Positions 17,697 to 26,649 of a stretch of 64,000 nucleotides of DNA are shown piece after piece. The DNA lies in assembly GCF_039535095.1 (NCBI RefSeq), contig NZ_BAAAWN010000001.1, positions 4,216,001 to 4,280,000 of the forward strand, in the 5' to 3' direction. Origin of the DNA: Arthrobacter ramosus (GTDB lineage Bacteria > Actinomycetota > Actinomycetes > Actinomycetales > Micrococcaceae). The stretch's first letter is position 1. Each line of letters begins with the position of its first letter. Under the pieces are notes generated by a model. It searched no databases. It was given only the letters and a program-made list of their open reading frames with translations, and was not told the origin of the DNA. Both the position numbers and the translations under genes were made by a program.

Positions 17697-19322
17697 ATGA
17701 GCAACACGATTAACAACCTGCCGCTGGTCAGCGACGCCAGCCGACGCAACTTCCTCAAGCTGACCGGGGCGATTGGAGCCGCGGCAGCGTTCACGGCCAG
17801 CCTGTCCGCATGTGGCGGTCCTGCCTCCACCACCACGGGCGCAGCAAACAACACTGCGACCGTCAACAAGGATCTCACCATCGAAGCAGGCATCTCCTAT
17901 GCCCTGTCCACGGGTTTCGACCCGATGACGTCCTCCGGCGCCACGCCGCAGGCCGCTAACCTGCACATCTTCGAAGGCCTCGTGGAACTCCACCCCGCCA
18001 CCCGCGAGCCCTACAACGCGCTGGCAGCGAGCGACCCCAAGAAGGTCAACGACACCACGTACCAGGTGACCATCCGCGACGGTGCCAAGTTCCACAACGG
18101 CACCCCTGTCACCACCGACGATGTTGTCTACTCCTTCACCCGCGTGATGGACCCGGCCAACAAGTCCTTGTTCTCCCAGTTCATCCCGTTCATCAAGGAC
18201 GTCAAGGCCCTCGATGCCAAGACGGTCGAGTTCTCTCTGAAATACCCCTTCCCGGGCTTCGGACCGCGAATCTCCGTGGTGAAGGTGGTTCCGAAGGCGT
18301 TGGCATCGGCCGATCAGAAGGGATTCGATGCCAAGCCCGTCGGCTCCGGCCCCTACAAGCTAGTCTCGGCCGTCAAGGACGACAAGATCGTCTTCGAAGC
18401 ATTCGCCGACTACAACGGCCCCAAGCCGGCACTCGCCAAGGGCATGACCTGGCTGCTGCTCTCGGATGCGGCAGCCCGTGTCACGGCAGCCCAGTCTGGA
18501 CGCGTCCAGGCGATCGAAGACGTCCCCTACCTGGACATGGACGGGCTCAAGTCCAAGACCCGGGTTGAATCCGTGCAGTCCTTCGGCATGCTGTTCCTGA
18601 TGTTCAACTGTGCCAGGGCCCCGTTCGACAACAAGCTGGTCCGCCAGGCACTCCACTATGGACTGGACAAGGACGCCATCATCAAGAAGGCCTTGTTCGG
18701 CAATGCCAAGGCCGCGTCGTCGTACTTCCAGGAGGGCCACCCGGACTACGTCAAAGCCAAGAACGTCTACTCCTACGATCCCCAGAAGGCCGCGGACCTC
18801 CTCAAGGAGGCCGGCGTGAGCAACCTCGAATTCGAGCTGCTCACCACGGATACTGCTTGGGTCAAAGACGTTGCCCCGCTGATGCTGGAATCCTGGAACA
18901 AGATCCCCGGCGTCAAGGTCACCGCAAAGAACCTCCAGTCCGGCGCCTTGTACTCAGACAGGGTGGGCAAGGCCGACTTCTCGGTGGTCGCGGCCCCGGG
19001 CGACCCCTCTGTCTTCGGCAATGACGCAGACCTGCTCTTGAGCTGGTTCTACTCCGGCGCCACCTGGATGGCCAAGCGCGCCTACTGGACCACTCCGGAA
19101 AGCGCCACCCTCCAGGGTCTGATGGATAAGGGCTCGCAGGCCGCGGCCGCCGATGCGAAGAAGATCACCGGCCAAATCGTGGACCTCGTCTCCGATGAAG
19201 TCCCGCTGTACCCGCTCTTCCACCGCCAGCTCCCCAGCGCGTGGGACGAAAAGAAACTCTCAGGCTTCAAGCCGCTGCCCACCACGGGACTTTCCTTCAT
19301 CGGCGTCGGCCGCACCTCCTAG
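17697..19322 (+). CDS. ABC transporter substrate-binding lipoprotein (peptide/SBP5 family), Tat-exported
   Basis: This 541-residue solute receptor belongs to the dipeptide/oligopeptide/nickel family. The N-terminus has a twin-arginine motif ([10 protein letters not shown], residues 15-24), a hydrophobic stretch and a lipobox LSAC with Cys 39. It should therefore be folded in the cytoplasm, exported by Tat and anchored as a lipoprotein. ATG 17697 is preferred over the upstream ATG 17682 because GTGAGG lies six bases before it. It starts an operon with a permease, a permease-ATPase fusion, an ATPase, nanA, nanK and nanE. By analogy with SatABCD of Haemophilus ducreyi, a peptide-type sialic-acid importer, the likely ligand is sialic acid. 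Confidence 0.88.
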   Translation: MSNTINNLPLVSDASRRNFLKLTGAIGAAAAFTASLSACGGPASTTTGAANNTATVNKDLTIEAGISYALSTGFDPMTSSGATPQAANLHIFEGLVELHPATREPYNALAASDPKKVNDTTYQVTIRDGAKFHNGTPVTTDDVVYSFTRVMDPANKSLFSQFIPFIKDVKALDAKTVEFSLKYPFPGFGPRISVVKVVPKALASADQKGFDAKPVGSGPYKLVSAVKDDKIVFEAFADYNGPKPALAKGMTWLLLSDAAARVTAAQSGRVQAIEDVPYLDMDGLKSKTRVESVQSFGMLFLMFNCARAPFDNKLVRQALHYGLDKDAIIKKALFGNAKAASSYFQEGHPDYVKAKNVYSYDPQKAADLLKEAGVSNLEFELLTTDTAWVKDVAPLMLESWNKIPGVKVTAKNLQSGALYSDRVGKADFSVVAAPGDPSVFGNDADLLLSWFYSGATWMAKRAYWTTPESATLQGLMDKGSQAAAADAKKITGQIVDLVSDEVPLYPLFHRQLPSAWDEKKLSGFKPLPTTGLSFIGVGRTS

Positions 19323-19339
19323 CCCGCCGCACTCAACCT

Positions 19340-19401
19340 CAACTACCTCGCATTTGTTGTCGTTTAGATGGCTCAAAACGACACTTACTGCGAGTTAGTT
19401 G
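19340..19401. repeat. 62-nt palindromic repeat, family 1 copy B
   Basis: It runs from CAACTACCTCGCATTTG to TACTGCGAGTTAGTTG with complementary inner arms TGTCGTTT / AAAACGACA. It lies inside an operon, between the substrate-binding protein and its permease. It could partly end transcription or protect the upstream mRNA, raising binding protein above membrane components. Confidence 0.9.
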
Positions 19402-19463
19402 GGCCTACCCCGCGGGACCGCCACGCAGCGGCCGCACCAAAGCAACCGGAGAACAAATTGGTC

Positions 19464-20414
19464 ATGATATTGCGTCTGCTTGGACGCAGACTCGCAGCAT
19501 TGCCCTTGATGATCCTGGGCATCACGCTGCTGGTCTTCCTCGTCCTTCAAGCAGCCCCGGGCGACCAGGCCAGCTCGGCCCTCGGCGAAGGCGCCAGTGA
19601 GGCCGCCAAACAGCAGTACCGCCAGGACAACGGCCTGAACGATCCCCTGTTCGTCCAATACTTCCGCTTCCTGGGCAGGCTCCTGCAGCTCGATCTTGGC
19701 GTGACCACCCCGCCCTCCAAGTCGGTGGCAAGCATGATCGCCTCGGCCTTCCCGCTGACCCTCCAGCTGACCTTCCTCGGCGTGATCATCGCCGTCGTAC
19801 TGTCCTTGGTTTTCGGCATCATCGGCGCCCTTTACCGCGACAAATGGCAGGACCAGGTGGTCAGGATCTTCTCCATCGCGGCTATCGCCACCCCGTCCTT
19901 CTGGCTTGGCATCCTGCTCATCCAGTGGTTCGCGCTCGGTGACAACCCGCTGTTTCCCTCGGGTGGAATCGCGACGCCGGAGTCCGGCTTCGGCGGCTGG
20001 CTCAACTCGATGGCGCTCCCGGCCCTCGCGCTCGGGATTCCGGTCTCCGCTTCCCTGATCCGCGTGGTCCGCACGTCCATGGTGGAGGAACTCGAGCGTG
20101 ACTACGTCCGGACAGCCATCGGCAACGGGGTCCCCTACCGCGAGGTCGTCTCCCGGAACGTCCTGCGCAACGCGCTAGTGACTCCGGTGACCGTGCTGGG
20201 ACTTAGGATCGGCTACCTCCTGGGCGGCGCCGTCGTGATTGAAATGATCTTCGCCCTTCCCGGCATGGGCCAACTGATCCTCAACGGCATCACCAACCTG
20301 GACGTCAACCTGGTCCAGGGCGTGGTCCTCACCATCTCGGTCACCTTCGTTCTGGTGAACATCGTGGTGGACCTCCTGTACCTGCTCATCAACCCCCGAA
20401 TCAGGACGGTATAG
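19464..20414 (+). CDS. ABC transporter permease, DppB-type
   Basis: The 316-residue inner-membrane protein has about six membrane segments. The EAA-like loop that contacts the ATPase is RTAIGNGVPYREVVSRNVLRNA, and GGAVVIEMIFALPGMGQL is the typical DppB C-terminal signature. ATG 19464 is used, but an in-frame TTG at 19458 has better spacing from GGAG and may be the true start. Two bases separate it from the permease-ATPase fusion. The upstream 62-nt hairpin is outside the gene. Confidence 0.9.
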   Translation: MILRLLGRRLAALPLMILGITLLVFLVLQAAPGDQASSALGEGASEAAKQQYRQDNGLNDPLFVQYFRFLGRLLQLDLGVTTPPSKSVASMIASAFPLTLQLTFLGVIIAVVLSLVFGIIGALYRDKWQDQVVRIFSIAAIATPSFWLGILLIQWFALGDNPLFPSGGIATPESGFGGWLNSMALPALALGIPVSASLIRVVRTSMVEELERDYVRTAIGNGVPYREVVSRNVLRNALVTPVTVLGLRIGYLLGGAVVIEMIFALPGMGQLILNGITNLDVNLVQGVVLTISVTFVLVNIVVDLLYLLINPRIRTV

Positions 20415-20416
20415 CC

Positions 20417-22591
20417 ATGCGCAGCAAACTTGCTGAACGGCTCAGCGCCCCGGGCGTCCGCTTCAAGTCCCTCCCGTGGGGATCGCGTTTTGCCCTCTTG
20501 TTCCTAGTGGTCATCGCCCTGGCGGCGATCTTCGCGCCGGTCATCGCGCCACACGATCCCCTGGAAACGTTCATTCCTGCGCAAGCCCCCGACGGCGACC
20601 ACTTCTTCGGCACCGACCGCCTCGGCCGCGACGTCTTCTCCCGGCTCCTTTACGGTTCACAGTCTTCGCTCATGATCGGCCTCGGTGCGGTGGCCCTCGC
20701 GATCGTCGTCGGCGCGGTGCTCGGATCGCTCGCCGCGACGTCCAGCAAGGCCGTCAACGAGATCATCATGCGACTCATGGACATCCTCATGGCATTCCCT
20801 GGGATTGCCCTCGCAGCCGTGCTGTTGGCGGCGTTCGGCAACTCGGTACCCACCATCATCGTGGCGATCGCCATCATCTACACCCCGCAGCTTGCCCGAG
20901 TGGTCCGCGCCAACGTGCTCGCCCAATACGGCGAAGACTACGTTCGTGCCGAACGGGTGATGGGTGCAAACCGCCCCTACATCCTGCTCAAGCACATTGT
21001 CCGCAACACCGCGGCCCCGGTGCTGGTTTTCGCCACGGTCATGGTGGCCGACGCCATCATCCTCGAAGCCTCGCTGTCCTTCCTCGGCGCCGGCGTCCAG
21101 GATCCTGCGCCGTCGTGGGGCAACGTGATCTCCTACGGCCGCAACCTGGTCCTCTCCGGCGGCTGGTGGGCAACGACCTTCGCCGGCCTCACGATCTTGC
21201 TCACCGTGCTTGCGCTGAACATCCTCGCCGAGGGCCTCACCGATGCCATGGTGAACCCGAAGCTGCGCAAGGCTCCGGTGGTGAAGGACGACGACGGTGC
21301 TGCCGCGGCCTTTGCGGGCGCGGCAGTGGCGGGCGCCGTCGTCGATACCGAGATCGCGACGTCGGTAGCCCAGTCGTCCGTCGTGGAACAGCACGAGCTC
21401 GACGGCGTTCGCGCCGCCAACGACGATCCGCTCTCCGAAGAGGACTACGCGGCGTCCATCCTGAACGATCCTCGTGTCCTGAACAATCCGAGGCTCGCAA
21501 CGGAGAATCCGCATGCGCTCCTCGACCCCATGTCGGCGCTGAATCGGGAACTCGAACTCCTTGCGTCTATCGAGGCGAAGCGCACGGACCGGCTCCCCCA
21601 GGTCCCCGCCGACGCCCGGAACGTGCTGGAGGTCAAGAACCTGTCCATCCGCTTCCCCGGCCGCTTCGGCGAAACCGCGATCGTGGACAACGTCTCCTTC
21701 ACCGTCCGCGAAGGGGAAACCATGGGTCTGGTGGGCGAATCCGGTTGCGGCAAGTCCATCACGTCGCTCGCGATCATGGGCCTCCTGCCAAAGACCGCCG
21801 AGATCACGGGGTCCATCACCTTCGATGGCAAGGAACTCCTGGATTCCGGTTCAAAGCACAGCAACGCCAAGGCCTACCAAGGCCTGCGCGGCGAACAGAT
21901 CGCCATGGTCTACCAGGATGCGTTGAGCTCGCTCAACCCGTCCATGAAGATCAAGGAGCAAATGACCCAGCTGACAAGGCGCGGCGGCCGCAAGACCCCT
22001 GCCGAGTTGCTGGAGATGGTGAAGCTCGATCCCGTCCGCACACTTGCAAGCTACCCGCACGAGCTCTCCGGCGGCCAGCGCCAACGCGTCCTGATCGCCA
22101 TGGCGCTCTCCCGCTCGCCGAAGATCGTGGTGGCAGACGAACCCACCACCGCCCTGGACGTCACCGTCCAGAAGCAGGTAGTGGAACTGCTCAACGAACT
22201 GCGCGAACAGCTCGGCTTCGCCATGGTCTTCGTCAGCCACGACCTCGCCCTCGTTGCCTCCCTGGCGCACCGGATCACAGTCATGTACGCCGGCCAGGTG
22301 GTCGAATCCGCACAGGCCTCGGAGCTCCTGCAGAACCCGCGGCATGAATACACGCGCGGCCTGTTGGGCGCAGTCCTTTCCATCGAGGCCGACGCCGTCC
22401 GCCTCCACCAGATCCCCGGCACCGTTCCGTCGCCGCGCGATTTCGCTCCCGGCGACCGCTTTGCGGCGCGCTCGTTGAGGCCCGACGCCGACCCGAACCA
22501 GCAATTGGTCCTCGCCGTTGTTGAACCCGCCGGCGGCGGAACAGACCGCGATCACTACTGGGCCAGCCACCTGAAGGAGGACGCAAAGTGA
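20417..22591 (+). CDS. Fused DppC-type permease and DppD-type ATPase
   Basis: One 724-residue chain joins two normally separate subunits. Residues 1 to about 290 are a DppC permease (DHFFGTDRLGRDVFSRL, coupling loop ERVMGANRPYILLKHIVRN, ASLSFLGAGVQDPAPSWG). A 110-residue Ala/Asp/Glu-rich linker follows. From about residue 405 to 690 there is an ATPase with Walker A GESGCGKS (about 438), signature LSGGQRQRV (about 550), Walker B IVVADEP (about 570) and the oligopeptide-family C-terminal segment. There is no stop or frameshift in the linker. Its stop codon overlaps the next ATPase start in GTGA. Confidence 0.92.
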   Translation: MRSKLAERLSAPGVRFKSLPWGSRFALLFLVVIALAAIFAPVIAPHDPLETFIPAQAPDGDHFFGTDRLGRDVFSRLLYGSQSSLMIGLGAVALAIVVGAVLGSLAATSSKAVNEIIMRLMDILMAFPGIALAAVLLAAFGNSVPTIIVAIAIIYTPQLARVVRANVLAQYGEDYVRAERVMGANRPYILLKHIVRNTAAPVLVFATVMVADAIILEASLSFLGAGVQDPAPSWGNVISYGRNLVLSGGWWATTFAGLTILLTVLALNILAEGLTDAMVNPKLRKAPVVKDDDGAAAAFAGAAVAGAVVDTEIATSVAQSSVVEQHELDGVRAANDDPLSEEDYAASILNDPRVLNNPRLATENPHALLDPMSALNRELELLASIEAKRTDRLPQVPADARNVLEVKNLSIRFPGRFGETAIVDNVSFTVREGETMGLVGESGCGKSITSLAIMGLLPKTAEITGSITFDGKELLDSGSKHSNAKAYQGLRGEQIAMVYQDALSSLNPSMKIKEQMTQLTRRGGRKTPAELLEMVKLDPVRTLASYPHELSGGQRQRVLIAMALSRSPKIVVADEPTTALDVTVQKQVVELLNELREQLGFAMVFVSHDLALVASLAHRITVMYAGQVVESAQASELLQNPRHEYTRGLLGAVLSIEADAVRLHQIPGTVPSPRDFAPGDRFAARSLRPDADPNQQLVLAVVEPAGGGTDRDHYWASHLKEDAK

Positions 22592-23394
22592 GTGTTTCAA
22601 CCGGCAAGCCGGTCATCGAGCTCAAGGACGTCAAGGTCCACCACCGGGCACGCACAGGCGGCCTCTTCCGGCCCAACATCGTCAAGGCCGTCAACGGCGT
22701 GGACTTCAGCATCAGCCGAGGCGAAACGGTAGGCATCGTCGGCGAGTCCGGCTGCGGCAAGTCCACGCTCGCATCAGTGCTCGTGGGACTCCAGGCCCCG
22801 ACGTCGGGCCAGGTGCTCTTCCACGGCAAGCCGGCCATCAAACGGAACGCCCGGATGCGCAAGGAATTCGGACGCGCCGTATCCGTGGTCTTCCAGGACC
22901 CGGCCACGGCCCTCAATCCGCGCATGACCATCCAGGACATCCTCACCGATCCCCTGCAAGTGCACGGCATCGGCAACGCCGCGTCCCGTTCGGCCAAGGT
23001 CAAGGAACTGCTGGCCCTCGTCGGTTTGCCGCAATCGGCAGCCGAGGTCACGCCGTCGCAGGTTTCCGGCGGACAGCGCCAACGCGTGGCGATCGCCCGC
23101 GCCCTCGCGCTGGACCCGGACATCATCGTGGCGGACGAGCCGACGTCGGCCCTCGACGTTTCGGTCCGCGCCCAAGTCCTGAACCTGCTGTCCGACCTGA
23201 AAACCCAGCTGAACCTCGGCATGGTGTTCATTTCGCACGACATCCAGACCGTCCGCTACGTCTCCGACCGCATCTGCGTCATGTACTTCGGACAGATCGT
23301 CGAGGAAGGCCCGGCCGCCCAGGTCTTCGACAACCCCAGCAACGACTACACCAAGAAGCTGCTCGGCGCCGCGCCCAGCCTGCTCCATACCTAA
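22588..23394 (+). CDS. ABC transporter ATPase, DppF-type
   Basis: This is the second nucleotide-binding subunit of the importer, 268 residues. Walker A GESGCGKST is near residue 51, the signature VSGGQRQRV near 160, and Walker B IIVADEPTSALD near 180, followed by the switch histidine in ISHDIQ. GTG 22588 overlaps the fusion gene's stop and is preceded by AAGGAGGA. With the fused ATPase it would form the heterodimeric motor. Confidence 0.93.
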   Translation: MSVSTGKPVIELKDVKVHHRARTGGLFRPNIVKAVNGVDFSISRGETVGIVGESGCGKSTLASVLVGLQAPTSGQVLFHGKPAIKRNARMRKEFGRAVSVVFQDPATALNPRMTIQDILTDPLQVHGIGNAASRSAKVKELLALVGLPQSAAEVTPSQVSGGQRQRVAIARALALDPDIIVADEPTSALDVSVRAQVLNLLSDLKTQLNLGMVFISHDIQTVRYVSDRICVMYFGQIVEEGPAAQVFDNPSNDYTKKLLGAAPSLLHT

Positions 23395-23431
23395 ATTTTT
23401 TCCCATCCAGATCCAAGCAACGGAGATTTTT

Positions 23432-24349
23432 GTGTCTACTCAGTTCCAGGGCGTCATTCCCCCGGTCATCACCCCCCGCCACGCAGACGGCCGCGTTGAC
23501 ACCGCGTCCCTGAAGAACGTCACCAAGCACCTGCTCGACGGCGGCGTGTCCGGCCTCTTCGTGTTGGGCTCCTCGGGCGAGGTCCCCTACATGACCAACG
23601 AGGAGCGCGAACTCGTCGTCTCCACGATCGCCGACGCGAACGCCGGTGCGGTGCCCCTGATCGTCGGTGCCAACGAACAAACCACCAACCGCGTCATCGA
23701 AGAAGCTCGCAAGGTTGTGGACCTCGGCGCCGACGCAATCGTGGTCACCTCCATGTACTACGCCATCGGCAACGCCCAGGAGACCGAAACCCACTTCCGC
23801 AGCATCCACGCTGCCGTCGACAAGCCGATCTTCGCCTACGACGTCCCCGTCCGCACCCACTTCAAACTGCCCACCGACCTCCTGGTCCGCCTGGGCCGCG
23901 ACGGCGTCATCGCGGGCGTCAAGGACTCGTCCGGCGACGACGTCTCCTTCCGCCAACTCGTCCTCGCAGCCAAGGACATCCCCAACTTCGACATCTTCAC
24001 GGGCCACGAAATTGTCGTGGACGGCGCCCTCCTCGCCGGCGCCCAAGGTGTAGTCCCCGGCCTCGGCAACGTCGACCCCGCAGGTTACCGCCGCCTGTTC
24101 GACGCCACCCAAGACGGAGACTGGACCGCAGCCGCCGCCGAACAAGACCGCCTGGCCGACCTCTTCGACATCGTCTACACCCCCAACGGCCGAGTCTCCG
24201 GTGGAGCAGCAGGACTAGGCGCTTTCAAGACGGCCCTCCAAATCATGGGCATCATCGAATCCAACACGATGAGCGCCCCCATGCTCTCCCTCAACGCCGA
24301 AGAAACCTCCGCAATCCGCACGATCCTCGAGCGCAACGACCTGGTCTAA
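23432..24349 (+). CDS. nanA: DapA-superfamily aldolase, probable N-acetylneuraminate lyase
   Basis: This 305-residue TIM-barrel class I aldolase is expected to split sialic acid into ManNAc and pyruvate. The Schiff-base lysine is in VIAGVKDSSGD (Lys 164). The carboxylate-binding GSSGE is at 46-50 and the active-site tyrosine in FAYDVPVRT (Tyr 136). Sequence alone cannot separate NanA from dihydrodipicolinate synthase or other lyases, and the YDVP variant differs from the common YNVP/YNIP. The assignment rests on nanK and nanE downstream and the importer upstream. GTG 23432 follows GGAG. Confidence 0.8.
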   Translation: MSTQFQGVIPPVITPRHADGRVDTASLKNVTKHLLDGGVSGLFVLGSSGEVPYMTNEERELVVSTIADANAGAVPLIVGANEQTTNRVIEEARKVVDLGADAIVVTSMYYAIGNAQETETHFRSIHAAVDKPIFAYDVPVRTHFKLPTDLLVRLGRDGVIAGVKDSSGDDVSFRQLVLAAKDIPNFDIFTGHEIVVDGALLAGAQGVVPGLGNVDPAGYRRLFDATQDGDWTAAAAEQDRLADLFDIVYTPNGRVSGGAAGLGAFKTALQIMGIIESNTMSAPMLSLNAEETSAIRTILERNDLV

Positions 24350-24466
24350 GGGGCGGCGCCGTTCGGCCTGAGCGGGTTCCCGAAGGTCACCTTTTGCGGG
24401 TTGACGTCACCCCACCTGTGCTTGTTGCCTTGGTCGGGTCGTGCCGCAGGACCAGTTTTGCCGTCC

Positions 24467-24758
24467 CTTAGACACCTCCCGACGCACTGCTACAGTCGCT
24501 GAGCGACTTCCGAAATGCTTTGGTCGGCGATGCGGGACTACACAAAACCGTCCCTCCGCCACTCGGGCGATCGCGGAACCGTTGCGGCGGGGCCGGGATC
24601 CGCACTGTGCCGCCGGAGGCGGCAGTGAGCGGCAGGTCCCGATCGGCGAGTCCACAGCGCAAAGCGCGGGCGCATTGTTTCGTGTAGGCGCGCATCGCCG
24701 ACCAGAGTCGTCTGAAGGTCGCCCAGCGACCGGAAGGCGACGTCGGGAGGTGTCTAAG
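24467..24758. repeat. 292-nt fold-back (MITE-like) element with 18-bp perfect terminal inverted repeats
   Basis: CTTAGACACCTCCCGACG at 24467-24484 is the exact complement of 24741-24758. The interior also pairs. GTCGCTGAGCGAC matches GTCGCCCAGCGAC, and GGTCGGCGATGCG (24522-24534) matches CGCATCGCCGACC (24690-24702) at the same distance from each end. The centre is TGCCGCC-GGA-GGCGGCA. The whole unit can form one long hairpin. It lies between nanA and nanK in a 562-base gap where no protein gene is credible. Translations of both strands resemble each other only because of the symmetry. No target-site duplication is obvious. Confidence 0.85.
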
Positions 24759-24911
24759 CGCCGGCGAAATGATGGGTCCGCGCTGTCCCAGCCACAGCTA
24801 ACCCGACCATAGACAAACCGCAGCCAGGCGCCGGCGCAACCACAACTGACCACAAACGCAACCGCAACGCGCGGGCTCAAACCCAGCAATCGAACGATCC
24901 GGAGGACAAAC

Positions 24912-25871
24912 ATGATGTACGTGGTCGGGGTTGATCTTGGTGGGACGAAGACTGCCGCGGGGGTTGTGGGGGCCGACGGGGAGGTGTTGTTTTCGGAGCA
25001 GATTCCTACGCTGAATCGGGGCGGGGGCGACGCCATTTTGAGGGCGACTGCGGCACTCGTGGGGCGGCTCATGCGGCGGGCGGCGGGCGAGGGAATCGAC
25101 GTCGGGCGTGTTGGCGTGGGTTCGGCCGGGGTCATCGATGCCGTGAATGGTGAAGTGGTTTCGGCGACTGATGCGATCCTGGGGTGGGCCGGGACCAGGT
25201 TGACGGCTGGGTTGGCGCAACTCCTTGGCTTGCCCCGGGGGTCGGTCAGTGCGGTCAACGACGTTCACGCGCATGCTCTTGGTGAGGCGTGGCGTGGGGC
25301 GGCTGCGGGGTCTTCGAGTTCCCTGATGGTGGCTTTCGGGACGGGTGTTGGCGGCAGTTTTGTGCTGGACGGCTCGCCTGTTTTGGGGCACCACTACGTG
25401 GGTGGGCACGTGGGGCACTTTGCTTCCCCGTACGCCTATTACGAGGGCAAGGCCCTCCCGTGTGTGTGCGGGGGTTCGGGCCATGTCGAGGCGATTGCTT
25501 CCGGCCCGGCCATCCATGAATCCTTCGTCCGCTTCGGGGGCTCCCCCGAGGTCCCGGATACCCGTGCCGTGTTTGCCTTGGCTCACGGCGGCGATGCTGC
25601 CGCCTCGGCTGACAGTGCTGCCGCCGTCAAAGCCATCGGCGCGGGCGCAGGTGCTGCCGGGCTGGCGATCGGCGGGCTCGTCAACATCCTCGATCCGGAG
25701 ACGGTAGTGGTTTCAGGGGGCTTGGCAGATGCAGGAGATTTCTGGTGGAAACCCATGGAACGCGCCCTGCGCAAAGAGCTGATGACCCCGCTTGCTGACA
25801 TTCCAGTGCTTCGCGCGGCGCTAGGCAATACCGCGGCCATTGTGGGCGCGGCCAAACTCGTTCTTAACTGA
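24912..25871 (+). CDS. nanK: ROK-family sugar kinase, probable N-acetylmannosamine kinase
   Basis: The 319-residue protein begins with the phosphate-binding motif GVDLGGTKTAAGVV and has a second ATP-binding loop at VAFGTGVGGSFVL. The ROK zinc region reads GHVGHFASPYAYYEGK then CVCGGSGHVEA, so the third of the usual cysteines is His. It would phosphorylate ManNAc at C6 for NanE. GGAGGA precedes ATG 24912. Codon choice is visibly looser than in the transporter genes, with many GGG, GTT and TTG codons. This and the fold-back element before it suggest that nanK-nanE joined this locus separately. Confidence 0.85.
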   Translation: MMYVVGVDLGGTKTAAGVVGADGEVLFSEQIPTLNRGGGDAILRATAALVGRLMRRAAGEGIDVGRVGVGSAGVIDAVNGEVVSATDAILGWAGTRLTAGLAQLLGLPRGSVSAVNDVHAHALGEAWRGAAAGSSSSLMVAFGTGVGGSFVLDGSPVLGHHYVGGHVGHFASPYAYYEGKALPCVCGGSGHVEAIASGPAIHESFVRFGGSPEVPDTRAVFALAHGGDAAASADSAAAVKAIGAGAGAAGLAIGGLVNILDPETVVVSGGLADAGDFWWKPMERALRKELMTPLADIPVLRAALGNTAAIVGAAKLVLN

Positions 25872-25901
25872 CACCCAAACACCCTCGCAAGGAGACACCC
25901 C

Positions 25902-26588
25902 ATGATGCTGACCCTCGATGGCCTCGAAGCCCTCCGCTCGCAGTTGATCGTGTCCTGCCAGGCCTACCCGGGCGAGCCCATGCGCGATCCCCGGACGACC
26001 GGCCAGGTGGCGGCGTCGGCGGTTATCGGTGGTGCCGCGGCGGTCCGGGTCCAGGGCCTCGCGGACGTCCAGTTCACCCGCACAGCTGTGGAGGTTCCGG
26101 TGATCGGGCTGTGGAAGGACGGGCACGACGGCGTGTTCATCACCCCGACACTCCGGCATGCTCTCGCCGTCGCGAACGCCGGCGCCCACGTTGTGGCTAT
26201 CGACGGTACGCGACGCCCGCGTCCCGATGGCTTGACCCTCAAGCAAACCGTTGACGGAATCCACGCCGAATCGCATGCCCTGGTCATGGCTGACTGCGGT
26301 TCCTACGCTGATGCGGTGGCCGCCGTCGAAGCCGGTGCTGACTTGATCGGCACCACGCTGGCCGGGTACACCGGGGAAGGTCCCAAGACAGACGGCCCCG
26401 ATCTCGAGCTTCTCGCTGAGATCGCCGGCGCAGGACTGGGCAAGCCGCTTATCGCCGAGGGCCGCATCCATACCCCCGCACAAGCCCGGCAAGCCCTCGA
26501 CGCCGGGGCGTTCGCCGTCGTCGTCGGTACCGCTATTACCCACCCGGCCAGCATCACGGGGTGGTTCAAGAGTGCAATGCACGCCTGA
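25902..26588 (+). CDS. nanE: N-acylmannosamine-6-phosphate 2-epimerase
   Basis: This 228-residue TIM-barrel enzyme converts ManNAc-6-P to GlcNAc-6-P. Family segments are present in order: LIVSCQAYPGEPM, the barrel strand VVAIDGTRRPRP, MADCGSYADAVAAVEAGAD, IGTTLAGYTG and PLIAEGRIHTPAQA. AAGGAGA lies just before ATG 25902, and the gene follows nanK by 30 bases. It is the clearest diagnostic gene for sialic-acid/ManNAc catabolism in this cluster. The product needs NagA and NagB, whose genes are in the operon at 46856-54655. Confidence 0.93.
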   Translation: MMLTLDGLEALRSQLIVSCQAYPGEPMRDPRTTGQVAASAVIGGAAAVRVQGLADVQFTRTAVEVPVIGLWKDGHDGVFITPTLRHALAVANAGAHVVAIDGTRRPRPDGLTLKQTVDGIHAESHALVMADCGSYADAVAAVEAGADLIGTTLAGYTGEGPKTDGPDLELLAEIAGAGLGKPLIAEGRIHTPAQARQALDAGAFAVVVGTAITHPASITGWFKSAMHA

Positions 26589-26649
26589 GCGCGCAGAATC
26601 CGTCGCCGGGTCCCTGATCCCGGCCTGTGTCCGGGCGTAGGCTTCTCCC

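Noticed and set aside
24407..25258. Open frames on both strands across the fold-back element
   Set aside because: The two translations resemble each other because the DNA is palindromic. Neither matches a protein family known to me.
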